Of a stretch of DNA of 64,000 bases, positions 50,086 through 62,928 are shown piece after piece (positions within the stretch are counted from its first letter, which is position 1; each line of letters starts with the position of its first letter). Source of the stretch: Volvox africanus (taxonomy: Eukaryota; Chlorophyta; Chlorophyceae; Chlamydomonadales; Volvocaceae); the NCBI GenBank assembly GCA_030268105.1, contig BSDZ01000086.1, positions 2,558,501-2,622,500 on the forward strand, in the 5' to 3' direction. A model generated the notes under the pieces. That model was not told the origin of the DNA. It was given only the letters and a program-made list of their open reading frames with translations, and ran no database searches. Position numbers and translations under genes: made by a program.

Positions 50086-51177
50086 CTAAGAGTGAGAGCA
50101 AGAAACTGGGCCTCCTTGATCAAAATGGTTTAAAATGGTCCTGGGCATAGGAACCGGCTTGGACCTCTTAGCAAGTCATTATCCGTCGATGTGGCGGGTT
50201 AGAGCCTTTCGGCAAACGCCGGTAGGCTGGATGGTACGATGAGGACACTGAATAGAACCCATTGGACCTGGAGGACAATCTTTTCGCACTTAACAGAGAC
50301 CAGGGTCAGGAGGGCGTGCCTTAAATCCGTTAACCTAAGTATGCGGATTGCAGAGATTGAGGCCGAAACGTCGGCGTCTGCTGTCCACACGCTTCCCCTG
50401 GTTCGATTGGATGAAGCCCCTACTCGAACTGAACCCCTGCCAGAGGTTCAGGTTGTTCATTTTGGTGCGGAGCTAGGGGTTTTCAACAATCTCGGTTAAG
50501 CTGCTTTGTAGGGTGTTGAAAAGTTGATGCCACAGAACTCAAGCGCAGATTGAGACTCGGGCCGTCTCGCAGGGTGCAGTATGTGGAGTTCACTTCGACA
50601 ATTAGAAGGTCACTTCTATTGATGATTAAAATGGAAGATTGTCATTTTGGAAGATGTAGTGCGTGAAAGTATCGCGTGTGAGACGGTTTGTGTGTCCCGT
50701 TTGTGCAAGTACGCCCAGTATCATTGGTGCGACAGCGAACTATGCTATGAAAGCTGTCCTAAGGATATACAGACTACGTCAGTGATCGTTGGCATTGTCG
50801 ACGTTTTCTCGCCGTATATTGGTCCTGTAAAACAATAAGGCTTACGTACCCAGTCGACTGTTAGTACGGAGGTATAGTGTTGCGGTTAGAACTGTTATTC
50901 GCAGAAGGGCTGCCGCCTACCACAGTGAAACGCAGAGCATATGTTCCTTCAATTGTAAGGATCTAAATTGCACTCGTCTTCTCGTATCTGGTTTTAATTA
51001 ATCCACCTCTTTTTTTGTTAAACAGAGCGCGCCAAGCCGTACCTTTTGAACAGTGGTGCGGCATCCAAGGAAAGCTGCAAGCTGCCCCGGCGACAAATAT
51101 TAGATATTACGTGACATGTTCTCGACGGACTCGTAGATAAATTGTTAACGTTAGGTGGCCGAACTCGATTGCTCGAG

Positions 51178-54100
51178 ATGCCGATTGACGACCCTGCTGA
51201 GATTCTTCAAGAGCTATGCAGTCTTGTCCATGACGAGTTAAAGGTTAGATCGGATGTCAACCGTGTGTGCAACCGACCTGCTGACCTTGAGCACAGCAGC
51301 TTTCGCAAGATAAACACGCAAGCTGCAGCTGCAAATATAATAAATCGCGGACACGCCTGCAGGTTCTGTCCTACAAATGGGTAGCTCGTCATTACTCCAT
51401 ATCCTCCAACACCGCAAAGCGGTAAACAAACCCCATTTTGGGAACGCGATATCCGTGGCTTCGTGTGGCAAATCAGTGATGGGCCCCCCAACCTTTCAGG
51501 GTACTGTTTCAACTTGCTGAACACCAGCGTGATAAAGTACGCACCGTCTACCTGGTATCGGGCTGGACCAAGCAGGAACCACCAAGCCATGTGCACCGAC
51601 TGGTGGAAGCCGAGCAGCTCCAAGGTGCGATTTATAAACCCGCGTTCATACGTGAAGAAAGGATCACCAATCTTGCTTACATGACCAATTCAAGGGCACC
51701 CTCTTGCAGCTGCTGTTTGCCTTGCAGCATCGCCCGTCCCGCGCACCCGCGCAGGGTGAATTCTTTGCCTACACCTGGGGCGCCACGCTCTGCGTGGGCT
51801 TGCTTACACGTTGAAGTCTCTGGCCCTGTGTGACCCTGTTTCATCCCGTGCCCTTTCACCCCGGGCATCCCGCCAGTATTGCGAGAGTCCCTGGGGGAGA
51901 TCACCGGCATGCATGTGTATAGGTAGGTGCGAAAGGGTGACACAGTGGGCGGGGAGTACGTTGAGCTGAAGCCACCGCCTCCCTGCCAGCATCGACATAT
52001 TCATGAAGGTTGGAGAGACAGAGAGAGTGTGTAGGTTTGTGCAATGGTGTGGATGTGGGTGTGGGAGGGAGAGAGCGAGAGGGTGAGAGAGGGGGGGAGA
52101 GAGAGAGGGAGAGCCCTGAGCGCAGGATGCAGGATGCATTCTGGCTAGGGTGTACGTTTCTACAAGAGGGGTCCATGTATTTGTGTGATTATTTGACCCC
52201 TCGAATAGTCCACTGTAGCACTGTCCAAATTGTTGTGCGGCAGCAGAGTATATCCTCCATGAGGATGCTCTCTGCTGCCGCAAAATGGTCATGATGCCGG
52301 GTTAGCGAGGGCCCACCATGTTGACACCCCCATCCCCTTGCTGCGAGCTCAGGCTTCGGTGTGCAGTTAGGAAACGCGGTCCGGTGGTGTTGTCTGTCCA
52401 GCCAACAAGGCAAAGCACCGGTACCGTGACGGAGTCCATGGCCTCCCGCCATTTGCGGGATCCCAGCCGCGCCTGTTGTCTGCAGCTCCCTCCGTCGCGC
52501 CATGCAGCTCTCGCCCCGCTTGCTCCTGACCTAGACCCTGCCAACTGAGTCCACCCCTCCACCCCACCCCGGCCGCCGGTTTACCCAGCGTCGCGCCCAA
52601 CCAGGCCACGAACCCTGATAGCCTTTGGCAGCTGACCTACCAGCAATCTCAGCAGCTGCTCAAGGAGATCATGTCGGGACAGCCTAGTGCCTCCGCAGAG
52701 GTCTTCCGGAACAACAGCTGCTCGGCGGTGCGCTTCGTGGCGCCACAGCAACAGCAACAGCAGCGGCCCCGGGCAGCGGACGCGCCAGCACCGCCCCCAG
52801 CCAAAATGGCGGGGCCCGGGCAGCGTGCCGCGCAGCCGCAGCAGCCACAGCAGCCAGAGCGTAGAGGTGCGTTGGGTCAACCAGGGACGCGCCGTGTGTA
52901 GGAGCCGAGCTGCAATGCTGAAGATGTAGGGACCCCTGTAGTTGCAGTCGATGGGAGGCAGAAGTGTCTCGGTCTCTAGAGCAGTGTACCTATTGCAGCC
53001 ACATGGCACACAATCTTCGTTTCTTACCCGTACCTGGCGGCTCTCTCCTGCCCATCTTTTTCGGCTTTTTCCTACGGCTTCTTCGAACTCCTCGCTGCTG
53101 CGATGCGATACGAGCTCTTAGCCAAACAAGTTGAGACGGACACCGCTGCAGAGAATGTCGCAGCGCCAACAGTAGCTGCTGCTGGTACGTTTATTGCCGG
53201 AGGGCTTAGGGTTCTTTGCGTTTAGGTTTAATAGGCGTCATCTGCGGGTGCGAGATAGCAACTGCGTTCCAGCTGCGTGCCCCTGTGTTGTGCAGCTGGA
53301 CATTATTTCCTGGTCGCTATTGGGGTTCGAGGACCCACCGGTTCTTGCCCTGAAGTTCGGGAGGGCCGGAGCTGTATCATTTCCTGATCTGGATTGCCCT
53401 AGATTCGAGCATTGTTATCTGCAAGCTTGGGTGTGCACATTGCGACATCCGGTGAAGGTGAGGAAGGTGAAGGCTGCACGGAAGGTTTCATACCGCGTCT
53501 CTATATGTCGCGGCCTGGGTGTGTGAGCTTCCATGAGCTCTCCATGAAGCAGTGCCGCCGCGCCGGCCACCTCCATGCGGACTGAATTTCTAATCTGTCC
53601 CGTATCCGCCGTCCGCGTAGCCCCCGCCAGCAGTCCGCCCAAGGCAGAGGAAGCAGCCCCGCCCGAGGCCTCGGGCCCATCCCCGCCCAAGGCGGCAGTC
53701 GGCAAGGCGGCGGCTGGTAGCAAGGCAGCTGCCCCCATTCTAGCGAAATCGAATACACTAGCCAACATGTGGGGCAAACCCTCAGCAAAGCCCAAGGCGG
53801 CAGTAGCCGCTGCAGCCCCTGCTGTTATGGCAGAGGCTTCGGCAGAGGCTGCTCCAACGGCCGTGCCAGCGCCGCCGCCGACAGATGAAGATGAAGAAGA
53901 TATGGCAGTGCATGTGGTGGCCGGGACAGGTCGGGGACGCAAGCGGCGTGGGGCGCAAATTGAAGAGAGCGAAGACGAGGGCGGTGAGGAGCCGGTGGTG
54001 ATGGCAGCGCCGACGGAAGTCGAGGATCAACTCAGATCTCGGGGAAAAGGGCGAGACGGCAAAGGGGCCAAGGCGAAGGGCACGGGCATGGTGAGGCATC

Positions 54101-56141
54101 TTTTGGGTTCCCTTTCCGCTGCCACGGCACTTGATCTGTGCATAAGAATATTCGGGAGTGGCTGGAAGACTGGTAACTATTGTTTAGGTTGCCGGCATTC
54201 GGCTCGGTTCGTATTCCTGGCTCGTGGTTATATCACCCCCCTGTAGTCCGGGGACTGTAGGTCCTGAGCTGACCGTGGGTTTGCCATCTCAGCCTGTGAA
54301 TGAAATTAAGATTGCATGAACGCTTTTATCGGCGACTCCATTGTTATTGCTGCATCCAACGCATGGTCGTAGGGCGAGAAGGAGGAGAAAGGCAAGGCCG
54401 CAGGGAAAAAACGCGCAAAGGCAGCGACAGCGGTGCCAACAGCGTTCACGGAGCCGGTACTCGAGGCGGTCGAGCCTAATGGTGGCGACGATGCGAACAT
54501 GGATGAGGCGGTGATGGGTGCACTTGAGACTGCCGCGGCCGCTGCACCGCAACAGCAGCCGGCTCTATTGAAGCCTGCCGGTGAGGGAAGGGCGGGGTTG
54601 AGCCGGGGAGCATGCCCAATGCATGCATGCCGGGGGAACCCGCCTCTGCTTTTCGGATGTTGGCTAGACCTGGCTGCCTCGCCAGACGTGCACGTATCCT
54701 TGGTTTTGATATCGCTTCCGATGCACTGGTAGGTGGTCCTGGCGGTGGGGCACGTGGACGGAAGGTCAACCGGACCTATATTAACGACCAGGGAGAGGAG
54801 GTGACTGAGGAAGTTTGGGAGGACGGACCTGTCCCCCTGCAGCCGCAGCAGCAGCCCCAGCAGCCCGCAGTCCCGGGGACAGCTGCTGCCAAGGGCGGAA
54901 GCGGCGCCGTCGCCGCTGCCGCTGCCAAGCCAGCAGCCAAAGTGCCGGCAGGGGGCATCAAGACGGCAAAGGTGCGAGGCGATGGTGGATCGTTTGTGGC
55001 TGGGGAGCTGGGGACAGTTGCGGTGCGTGTGCTGAGCGGGATTCCCGTTGTGACACAAGGTCGCCTGGTTCAAAGTAGTCGTAGGAAGCACATGTGGTAC
55101 GGGGCAGGCATCGGCCTCGTTCGGGGTTGTGCCCACCGAAAGCCAGGTATTCATTCCTGATTGGCTTTATGCTCTTTGGTGCGCCGTTTCTCGCCGTGGC
55201 TTTATGTGGTACTAGTGTCAGGGAAATATTGTAATGGAGGACCAGGCGGCTGCCGGGACTTGACCAGCCATTTATAGCGCCATAACCTTGTACGCTGCCA
55301 CTGTCGCATATGGCAGGGAAATGTCAGGGAGGGTTTAGGAGCCAGAAGGGCTGGGTGCAACGTAAAATTTTGGCGCGTCTAAATTCCACATCTGCTGGTT
55401 CATACAAGGGAGAAGGGAATGCTGGAAATGCGAGGCGCAAGCTCGGGGGATCAAGTTTATGGGAGCAGGTTTGGGCTATGGACCTATATCGCCATAGTGT
55501 CGTGCCGCGTTAGTTGTGTTGGTGTTGGTGTTGGTCACCTGTGGCTCGAACCGGGAGCAGCTGGATGTGAGGGGGGGCCAGGAGGAATGGAAGGGAGAGC
55601 TATCCAGGAACTGATGCAAGGGAATGAGGGATCGGAAAACCACATAGGGGGGAAGTGGATGACGGGAATGAGGGGATGGGGAAGGTGAGAAACGGTTGAA
55701 AATGGCATGACGGCTGATGCGGCTGCATTCTGACAGACTGCACCAGGCTGGGGCCCTACGCACCGCGAGTCCTCATATATCCCCTATTTGTATTATCGAT
55801 CGCCAGCGATTGCTCCGGGACCAGCAGTTCCCTGATATGGCTGGCAGGTCGCTGCCCAACCCCGTCGGCACAAAGAAGTCAGCGTGCTTACTTACATGGT
55901 CCAAGGCGCGGCAAGTGCTCCTCAAAAGGGGCTCATTCAGGGCCTAACTCAGGTTGGCGGCATGACACGGATTATGGCCTTGCTTGGCAAACACTCACTT
56001 CAGGCCTTGACGCGTTCTGGCCTCGGCCTGCACCCAGTCCACATGTTTTCCAATACTTGGTTACCCGCGATCTTCCTCTGGCAGGGAAAAGCGCCGGTGG
56101 CTGGGCAGAAGTCCATGACGTCATTCTTTAACAAGAAGTAA
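51178..56141 (+). CDS. POLD3: DNA polymerase delta subunit 3 (Cdc27/p66)
   Basis: Ten-exon model of 535 aa: join(51178..51243, 51363..51421, 51500..51624, 52367..52409, 52589..52866, 53122..53184, 53621..54090, 54373..54580, 54733..54971, 56085..56141). It is the accessory subunit of replicative polymerase delta and bridges the catalytic/B-subunit core to PCNA in the nucleus. The N-terminal winged-helix domain is clear: VLSYKWVARHYSISSNTAKR (23-42) and KVRTVYLVSGW. It is followed by NPDSLWQL and a long Ala/Pro/Gln-rich, acidic and Lys-rich disordered middle. RKVNRTYINDQGEEVTEEVW matches the conserved 'K.YvdeeGyivte' element. The last residues QKSMTSFF (525-532) form a canonical PIP box directly before the C-terminus. 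Human POLD3 ends in the same way. The intron after 52409 would use a GC donor. TGTAA at 56549 is a candidate polyadenylation signal. Confidence 0.92.
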
Positions 56142-58495
56142 CCCGCCGACCGAGAAGGCTCCCCGTCAGTTCCAAATACCCAAGGGCCGGATGTCATGGC
56201 TGTCAACCTGTCATAAGCACGTTATTTCGGTGCATATCTTGGCTGTGCGGGAGACTACGGCGTGCGGGAGACTACGCTGCAGCGTTATGAAAAACCATCT
56301 GCAGGTAGTGGTGGTCTGATCCCTTGGCCCCTAGCCGTCTTCGCCATCGTCATCGCTCCGCAGCGGTAAGGCGTTGTAGTTTGCATAGCCCGACGCCGCT
56401 ATCTGATGTGCTGAGCTTGGGGCTCGAGGGGGCGCTTGAAGAGGACGAATGTAGTAAGGAAAGCGCCGCGTGCCAACAGCATGCTTTCACGCTCCGTGTT
56501 CCGGAATCATTGACCACCGGTGGTTATCTGCTGGGTTTCTTTTTTTATTGTAAAGCAGTTTATGGCGTTTTGTAGTTTGTGTGAATTGGGATCAGATCGG
56601 AGCTCCGGACAGAAGATTCGGGGATGCAGGTCTTGATTTGGGATCTGTCTCGCGGGTCCTGAGGCGGGCGCTGACATGGCTGGACGGCGAGAAACTTACA
56701 ACGACTTGGCGAACCACACGTAATTTATTCATCGATAAGGTCTTGCTTCAGTCGCCAGGCATGATTTCGGGGTTTAAAGGTCCCTATCCAACAAGCCTGG
56801 AAAGCCCTGCGGGAATATGCCAAAAAAACTTGATCGGCTATTTGGCCCATCGGGCGCGCCGCCGTATGGCTATACTGCGTTAGCCCTCCCGAATAAAGTT
56901 GTGTTTGAAAGAGGCTGGCTTTTTCAATAGCATTATAATTTCCGTTCTGAGATCTGAGCGGGCTTTGATCCTGAGGGAGGCTAGGGGACGCAAAGCAGGA
57001 TCTTGTGAACCGTCCCGAACCACTGTGATCACACATAAGACAACCACCCAGTTTGTTAATAGAGCAGCGGTAAGTTCACCTGCGCTGATGCGCGTGGACA
57101 ATGTCCAAGCTGCAACCGAAGCCGGTAGCTGGTGTCAAAGTTTGATGCTGTGCTGTCGCTTTGCCTTATCAGGGTTCATCACAGGACTTAGGGAACCAGG
57201 GTCATACTTATCGGGTTCCTTTTGCATCAGCCTCAACGTGAGGGACTTAGGGGTACATCACACGTGGGAAACGGTCAAAAGTAGAGTGAAAAAGAAGAAA
57301 AGTGTTGATGTGTGTGCTTGGGCACAATAATACCCATGATTGAACGTGCTGCAGGGCTGCTGCGGTAATACCCGGGGAGTAATACGGTGCTCTATCCGCC
57401 ATGCTCGGTTTTTAGCGCGTAAGACCAAGATGCGCATGATGGACTCACACGTTCTTGGTAAAGGTAACGCTTGCTATTTGTCCTATTGGCGGTGTTACCT
57501 ATAGCAGGGGCGTCTGCTTCGTCGTCAGCCCCAATGTATTCCCCTAATTCGCGCCCACATGCAGCCGTACAGCTAATACTAATGATATGTCCAAGCCACC
57601 CGCCGCTATGAAAACATGGGATAAATCCCTTACCAATGCTCTTTTAATATCAATTGTGGCAGCTAGGATGTGGGCAGCTGTCGCCGCCGTAACCCCCTTA
57701 CCGTTGAAACGGTGCACAATGATCAGTCTTCAGCCCTTGCCATCCAGAGGTCACTCCCTAATAACAGCATTAAATCACCCTTACAACTGCAGAAAAATAC
57801 AACAGTATCAATAATCGACCACGTAGTGGAGTAACTCAATAAAGCAAAATAAAGGCCATATGCAAGGCCATGTAAGGCCCAACCGCAAACAACCGGGGTA
57901 CTTGTGGGTTAGTAGGCTCACGTAACACGGAACATTCCAAAACGTTCTTAATCTTGATCTGTGAGTACACTCTATACTGGTCAGATCATCACATAGTTTC
58001 TGGCCTCTTTACTACCGAGGACTGGGCTCCATTAAGGTATGTAGCTCTGATCAGTACCTTGTCTTTTGAGATTCCACTTAAATTAAGGTGTTTTTGATCG
58101 TCTTTGCTGGAAGCCAATATTGGCATGGCGCCGTGTGCGGATAGGCAAAAAAAGGGGCAGGGGGGGGCCAGTCCAGGTCAGCACCTGACCAGGTATACAT
58201 AACGCGAATAATCGCATGCCATCCTCATGGTAGTGAAAAATATATATAAGATTAATTTATGCAAAAAGTTACGTTGAGGACGGAAGGCCAAAGATCCGAG
58301 GCCGGTGCACGGGTAGCCCTGCAACATGCATCGAGACATCGCAAAACAAAATTGTACTTAAAACCCACATACTCTTACCCTTAACTTTCTTTATTTTCAC
58401 AGCATATTTTTGTTCTTTATTAACTGTCTTGGACACTATCTCATGCGCCTGCACTTTTATGCTGTCTAACAGGCAGGTCGCGCCTTATATAAACG
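56142..58495. other. POLD3 3' region and intergenic DNA
   Basis: No gene is recognised. TGTAA at 56549-56553, about 400 bp after the POLD3 stop, is a likely polyadenylation signal. The region just before the kinase gene is AT-rich (58040-58500) and ends in a TATA-like TTATATAAA immediately before the kinase ATG. Confidence 0.5.
56549..56553 (+). terminator. candidate polyadenylation signal TGTAA
   Basis: A TGTAA signal about 400 bp downstream of the POLD3 stop, in a T-rich context. Confidence 0.4.
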
Positions 58496-61400
58496 ATGGC
58501 AACGACCCCACTTACTCACGAGAGTCTCTTAATTAGACTTAAAATTTCAAACAAAATCCTCGGTACTGGCTCTTTCGCTGCGGTGCACCGGGGCACGTGG
58601 GACGGCCGGCCATGCGCAGTCAAGGTGGGAAGCAGAAGCGAACTCTACAGAGAGGGATCCTCTCCAGAGGATGGTAGAGAGGTATTCAACCCTATTCGAT
58701 CGTCGCGTGATCATTTGTGGACCTGGGCTTGGGCTTTCTGTATTGGCATCGCAGCAGTGCTAACGGTAGATGCCATGAAGGTGGTGCGGCATGTGCGTTA
58801 CCATCCGCCTAGACGACATCTAATCCTACGGGATATACATATGCGTTTGTATGTGTGCAGCGGACGTTTCACTAACAGTCCTTTGATGTCGCACGGAACT
58901 AACAGCGTTTTAAGCCTTCTTCCTTGCTGGCTGCACTCTGTCCCCTGTAACCAGGTGCTTCTGCCTCAGCACGCCAATATCCCGAGAGATCCAACGCGAA
59001 GCGACTGTCCGGCTCAGATGCTCGAGCGCGAGGGTAATATGCTCATGCGATATCCGCACAGGTACGGCACAGACTCGCGGCCTGGCGCGGTATAAAGCCT
59101 CCCTGCGTTATCGATGCGTAGTTGATCTGTTAAAGCATTTGGAGACCGAACTTACCAGTCGTGGTTTCCTTGCCACCATGGTCCCAGCCTGGGACGTCCG
59201 TATACTGTACCGTGGGCGTTCTCATGGATGCTGCAATACCGTGCTTTAAAATCCAGCTAGAGCAGAATCCCACCTCCCCAGCCCTACAGCTGCATCAAGT
59301 CTCCAGCTTTCAGGCGCCGCGCATTTCCCTCTGTCGCCTCTTCCCCTCGCCGGGTGTCATCTGCCACGTCCCGGGCCTTGCCGTCGGGATGCAACCGGAC
59401 GTAACGTGACTGGGTGTCTCCGGTCCATAAAGCGTCTTTAAGGATTCCACCCACCTTACCCATGCTCGCGTTCTCGTACACACCTGCACCCCTAACAACA
59501 GGTCACTGGTTACCTGCTACGCCGTTCTGGAGCTGCGTCCCGGTTTTCCAGGCTTGCCCGCCGGATACAAGGGCAGTGTCCCGGCTCTGATCCTGGAATA
59601 CCTCCAGGTGCGTGTTTGTGTTTGTGTTGGTTGTGTTTCTGTGTGTGTGGTCTGACCCCCAGAGAGGGCGATATTTGTCAGTTTGCAAGGGGTGCTGCAG
59701 AACCGGACGTCCGTCTTCCTCCCGCTGGTCCATCCCTGTGGACCCATGATCCCTGTGGACCTATACGAGAGGGCCTGTGCGGGACATCGAAGTGATTTTG
59801 CTCCTTGGTGCCCCCTCACCCACCTCCTTTCTTCCTCTCTCCACCTCTCAGTGCCCCTCATCTCGCCAATCTCTTCCTGTCAAGGCGCCTGGTGGGCGTC
59901 CATAACCTTTTCGATCGTGCTCCGATAACATCACATCATTATATATTCCAGAGCTGAGACACCGCCCACAAATCATGTTATTGAATGTATGCCGCTGCGT
60001 CCCTCCACCACTGCGTTTCTCATTTGTGACGGCAGAATGGCTCCCTTTACAAGCTGCTGCTACAACAACAGCAGACTCCCTGGAGCCACATGTACGACGA
60101 CGTGACAGCGATGTCCTGGAGCATCCAGATTGCAAGCGCACTGGTGCATCTGCACGGGCTGAGTCCGGCGGTTATACACCGCGATGTCAAGCTGGAGAAT
60201 GTGATGCTGAACAGGGAGAAGGCTCAGGAGGGCAGTGCTAGTGGTGAGGCGCCCAATATGAGTTCATCGCCCGGCCCGCGAGCGAACCGGCCCTCCGTGA
60301 AACTGGTGGACCTGGGCTTGCATGTGGTGAGTGAGAGCGGGACGGGTTGACTTTGGGCTCGGGGAGATATCCATTGTGGAAGTGTATGCATTATTAGCAC
60401 TGTTATTGACGATTCACATCTACATGTGATTTGTACGGTTTACGATGTACGGTGACAAATGCGATGTAATATTCTGGATGCCACGTTTGAGTAACCGGTA
60501 GAGGCTTTCAAGGGCTAAGGGATCGGCGGGTGATGGCGTAGGAAGATCGCAGTAATATAATGATGCGCGTTCCCTGGCCCGACGTTGTTTGCTTATTATC
60601 ATGCAGGCCGCATCCCACGTAGCAGATGAACAGCTCTTTCGTGCCGCAATGACCTCCTCCTTTTGCGACTCGCCATCGGGTACTGCCGGGTCCACGCAAT
60701 CGCCCTTTGTCTGCTCCGTCAACACCGAGGTGGCTAACAGTAACCTACAAAGTCGGAGCCCTCCGCACTTTGGGCGCGCCACGTACTCCGGCGGCGGCGG
60801 CGGCGCTACCTCTGCTGCCAAAACCCTCCGCCGCTGCGGTACCTCCACCGCCATCACCAGCGGTGGGTACAGCGGCGGTGGCTCCAAGACCTCTGTGCCG
60901 CCGCTGTTTCTCGCGCTTGTCCCGGGGTCCAGCCGCATGCTGCGTGTGGACCCTCGCTCTCCAGGTCTGCGGAACCGCAACGCCGCTCTGATCCTGCCTG
61001 AACAGCTGACGGCGGCGGAAGCGGAGGGAGATACCCGAGCGCCCTCTGCACTGCGTGATGCCAGCATCGCTACCAGCTTTGAGCGGTTTAACAGCGGCAC
61101 GCAGCGTCAGTTCAGCGGCTTGGCTTCGAGCAGCTCGATGTGTTGGGTGGCGGCTGCGGGAGCGCCCCACAGCCGCAGCGAGACGCAGCCAACCCGCGCT
61201 TTCTCGTACAGGGAGCCGGTAACCCGGGCGGCAAGCGGCTTACGACGGCAACTGCCGCCGCCGCCGCCGTCGCCACCTCAAGTGACAACAGCTGCATCTC
61301 ACCAGCTTGCGCTGCAGATGCGTAAGCTGGATAAGAGGATCATGAAGCTGGCGGAGGTGCCGCCAAGCGCCTCGGCAGGTTTGGTAGACGAGGTGCTCGG

Positions 61401-62797
61401 TGTGACTGTGAACGCAATCATGGCCGCGACGGAAGCGGCCGCGGTGACAAAGGCGGCATCGAGGATGGCGACGACCATGTTGACGACAGTAATGGCGACG
61501 GCGACAACGGACCCAGAGACGGCCCCGTCGCCGCTTGACACGGAGGGTTATGGGAGCAGCAGCAACAACAGTTACTCAGGTGGCGCTGGGGAGGCAGCGG
61601 CGGTGGCAGAGGATGTTTGCGAAGGCGCCGAGACGGCGATGTTGCGATCGAAGGAGTGGGCGTCGATCACCTCGCCGTCAATGAACTGTGCCACCGCACG
61701 TGTCATGCGGTTGTACGAATCCTCCGTACCGGTGGAGTCCGTCTACCGCCTGACCGGGGCGACGGGCTCACACATGACGATGGCGCCCGAGGTTTATCAA
61801 GGGCTGCCGTACAATGAAAAGGTGGGCCTATGGACTGCGGAGGTCCATGTCACATACGGTCTGTTGATGAAGACCGGATTCCCCCCCTCCCGCTGGTTGC
61901 CATCGGTATCAGCAGCTTAACATCTATCCGCTAAATGAAGCTCCTCATGAGTTTGGTGCCGTACACATATCATAAATGTCGTGCATGCGTTACGAATAGA
62001 TGACCGAGGACATTTTGGCTACCGGGCGCACTGTGGGTTGGGAACCCTAACGATCTTTAAGGCTTCAACTTGATGGAAATTAAGCACCTATTAACGGTTT
62101 GATTGCCCCATTCCCTCATAATGTTGTCGATGCGATTAATTAACTCGTTCAGATTGTTCCAGGTCACTCTTTTTCAACGAACCGCCCTCTCGTAACCGCC
62201 CTCTCGTAACTGCAGGCGGATGTGTTCAGTTTCGGAGTGGTGCTGTACGAGCTGTTCGCTCGCTCTCTGCTTCTGGTCACTCACATTAATACCCGCAAGC
62301 CCGGCGTAAGTTGCAATCCTACAACGCGCGCGCGTGTGTGTCTGTGCGTCTGTGTGTGTGTGTATGCCTGTATGTGTCACTACCCCTTCTTCACTACCTC
62401 TTCCCCTCCCCATTCCCCTCCCTCTTCCCCTCCGAGCGTTTCCATGTTCGTCTCCCCTCCCTCCCTCTTCCCACAGCTCCCCGCCGTGATGCAGAAGCCT
62501 GGCCAATACGCGGAGGCGGTGTCGCAGGGATACCGCCCCGAGTGGACCTCTTGCATCCCAGCCCCCGTGTGGGACCTGATCACGGAGTGCTGGAACCAGG
62601 ACCCGCTGGCCCGGCCCACCATGGCGGAAGCGGAATCGCGGCTCAGGGAGATAAGTTCGCAGATGGATAGCGCCGTTGCCGCATCTGGCGGTGCCCGTGG
62701 TGGCCGCGGCGGCGGTGCAAGCGGCATTCGCAGCGAGCGCAGCCCGCGGGTGCACCTGGGACCCTCCGAATGCTTGGGCGGCTGCGTCATCGGTTAA
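58496..62797 (+). CDS. TKL/Raf-like protein kinase with a giant activation-segment insertion, 752 aa
   Basis: Model join(58496..58624, 58955..59061, 59502..59607, 60036..60326, 60607..61821, 62216..62305, 62477..62797), all phases consistent. The kinase elements appear in order: Gly loop GTGSFAAV (23-30), ATP lysine K43 (CAVK), helix-C Glu E69, hinge LILEYLQNGSLYKLL, catalytic loop HRDVKLEN (162-169) and DLG at 206-208 (Leu replaces Phe). Then come APE at 604-606, ADVFSFGVVLYELF with the helix-F Asp, and the distal CWNQDPLARPT. All catalytic residues are present, so it is probably active on Ser/Thr or Tyr. About 395 residues separate DLG and APE, where 20-35 is usual. This insert is Ala/Ser/Gly/Thr-rich and lies in a single 1215-nt exon. 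The protein is essentially one kinase domain with a short Gly/Arg-rich tail. An in-frame stop two codons before the ATG excludes upstream continuation in that exon. Confidence 0.9.
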
Positions 62798-62923
62798 TCG
62801 CTCCAGTTACGTTTCGTCAACCTTCGTTTTCACTACACCGGTCAGGGTAGATCAGTCCGGAGGAAGCCGGGATTCGTTTCATTAGTTGGCAGCTGCCCTC
62901 GTTAAGAGGAGGTACCTGAGAGG

Positions 62924-62928
62924 TGTAA
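62924..62928 (+). terminator. candidate polyadenylation signal TGTAA
   Basis: TGTAA is the usual polyadenylation signal of volvocine algae. This copy lies 127 bp downstream of the protein kinase stop codon. Confidence 0.5.

Noticed and set aside
51690..51813. Coding-like stretch inside POLD3 intron 3 (GTLLQLLFALQHRPSRAPAQ)
   Set aside because: It does not match POLD3, and including it breaks the phase between 51624 and 52367. It may be a fragment of something else.
60420..61100. 226-codon open frame on the minus strand
   Set aside because: It is opposite the kinase insertion exon, whose frame is fixed by phase and kinase motifs on both sides. GC-rich coding exons routinely leave open antisense frames.
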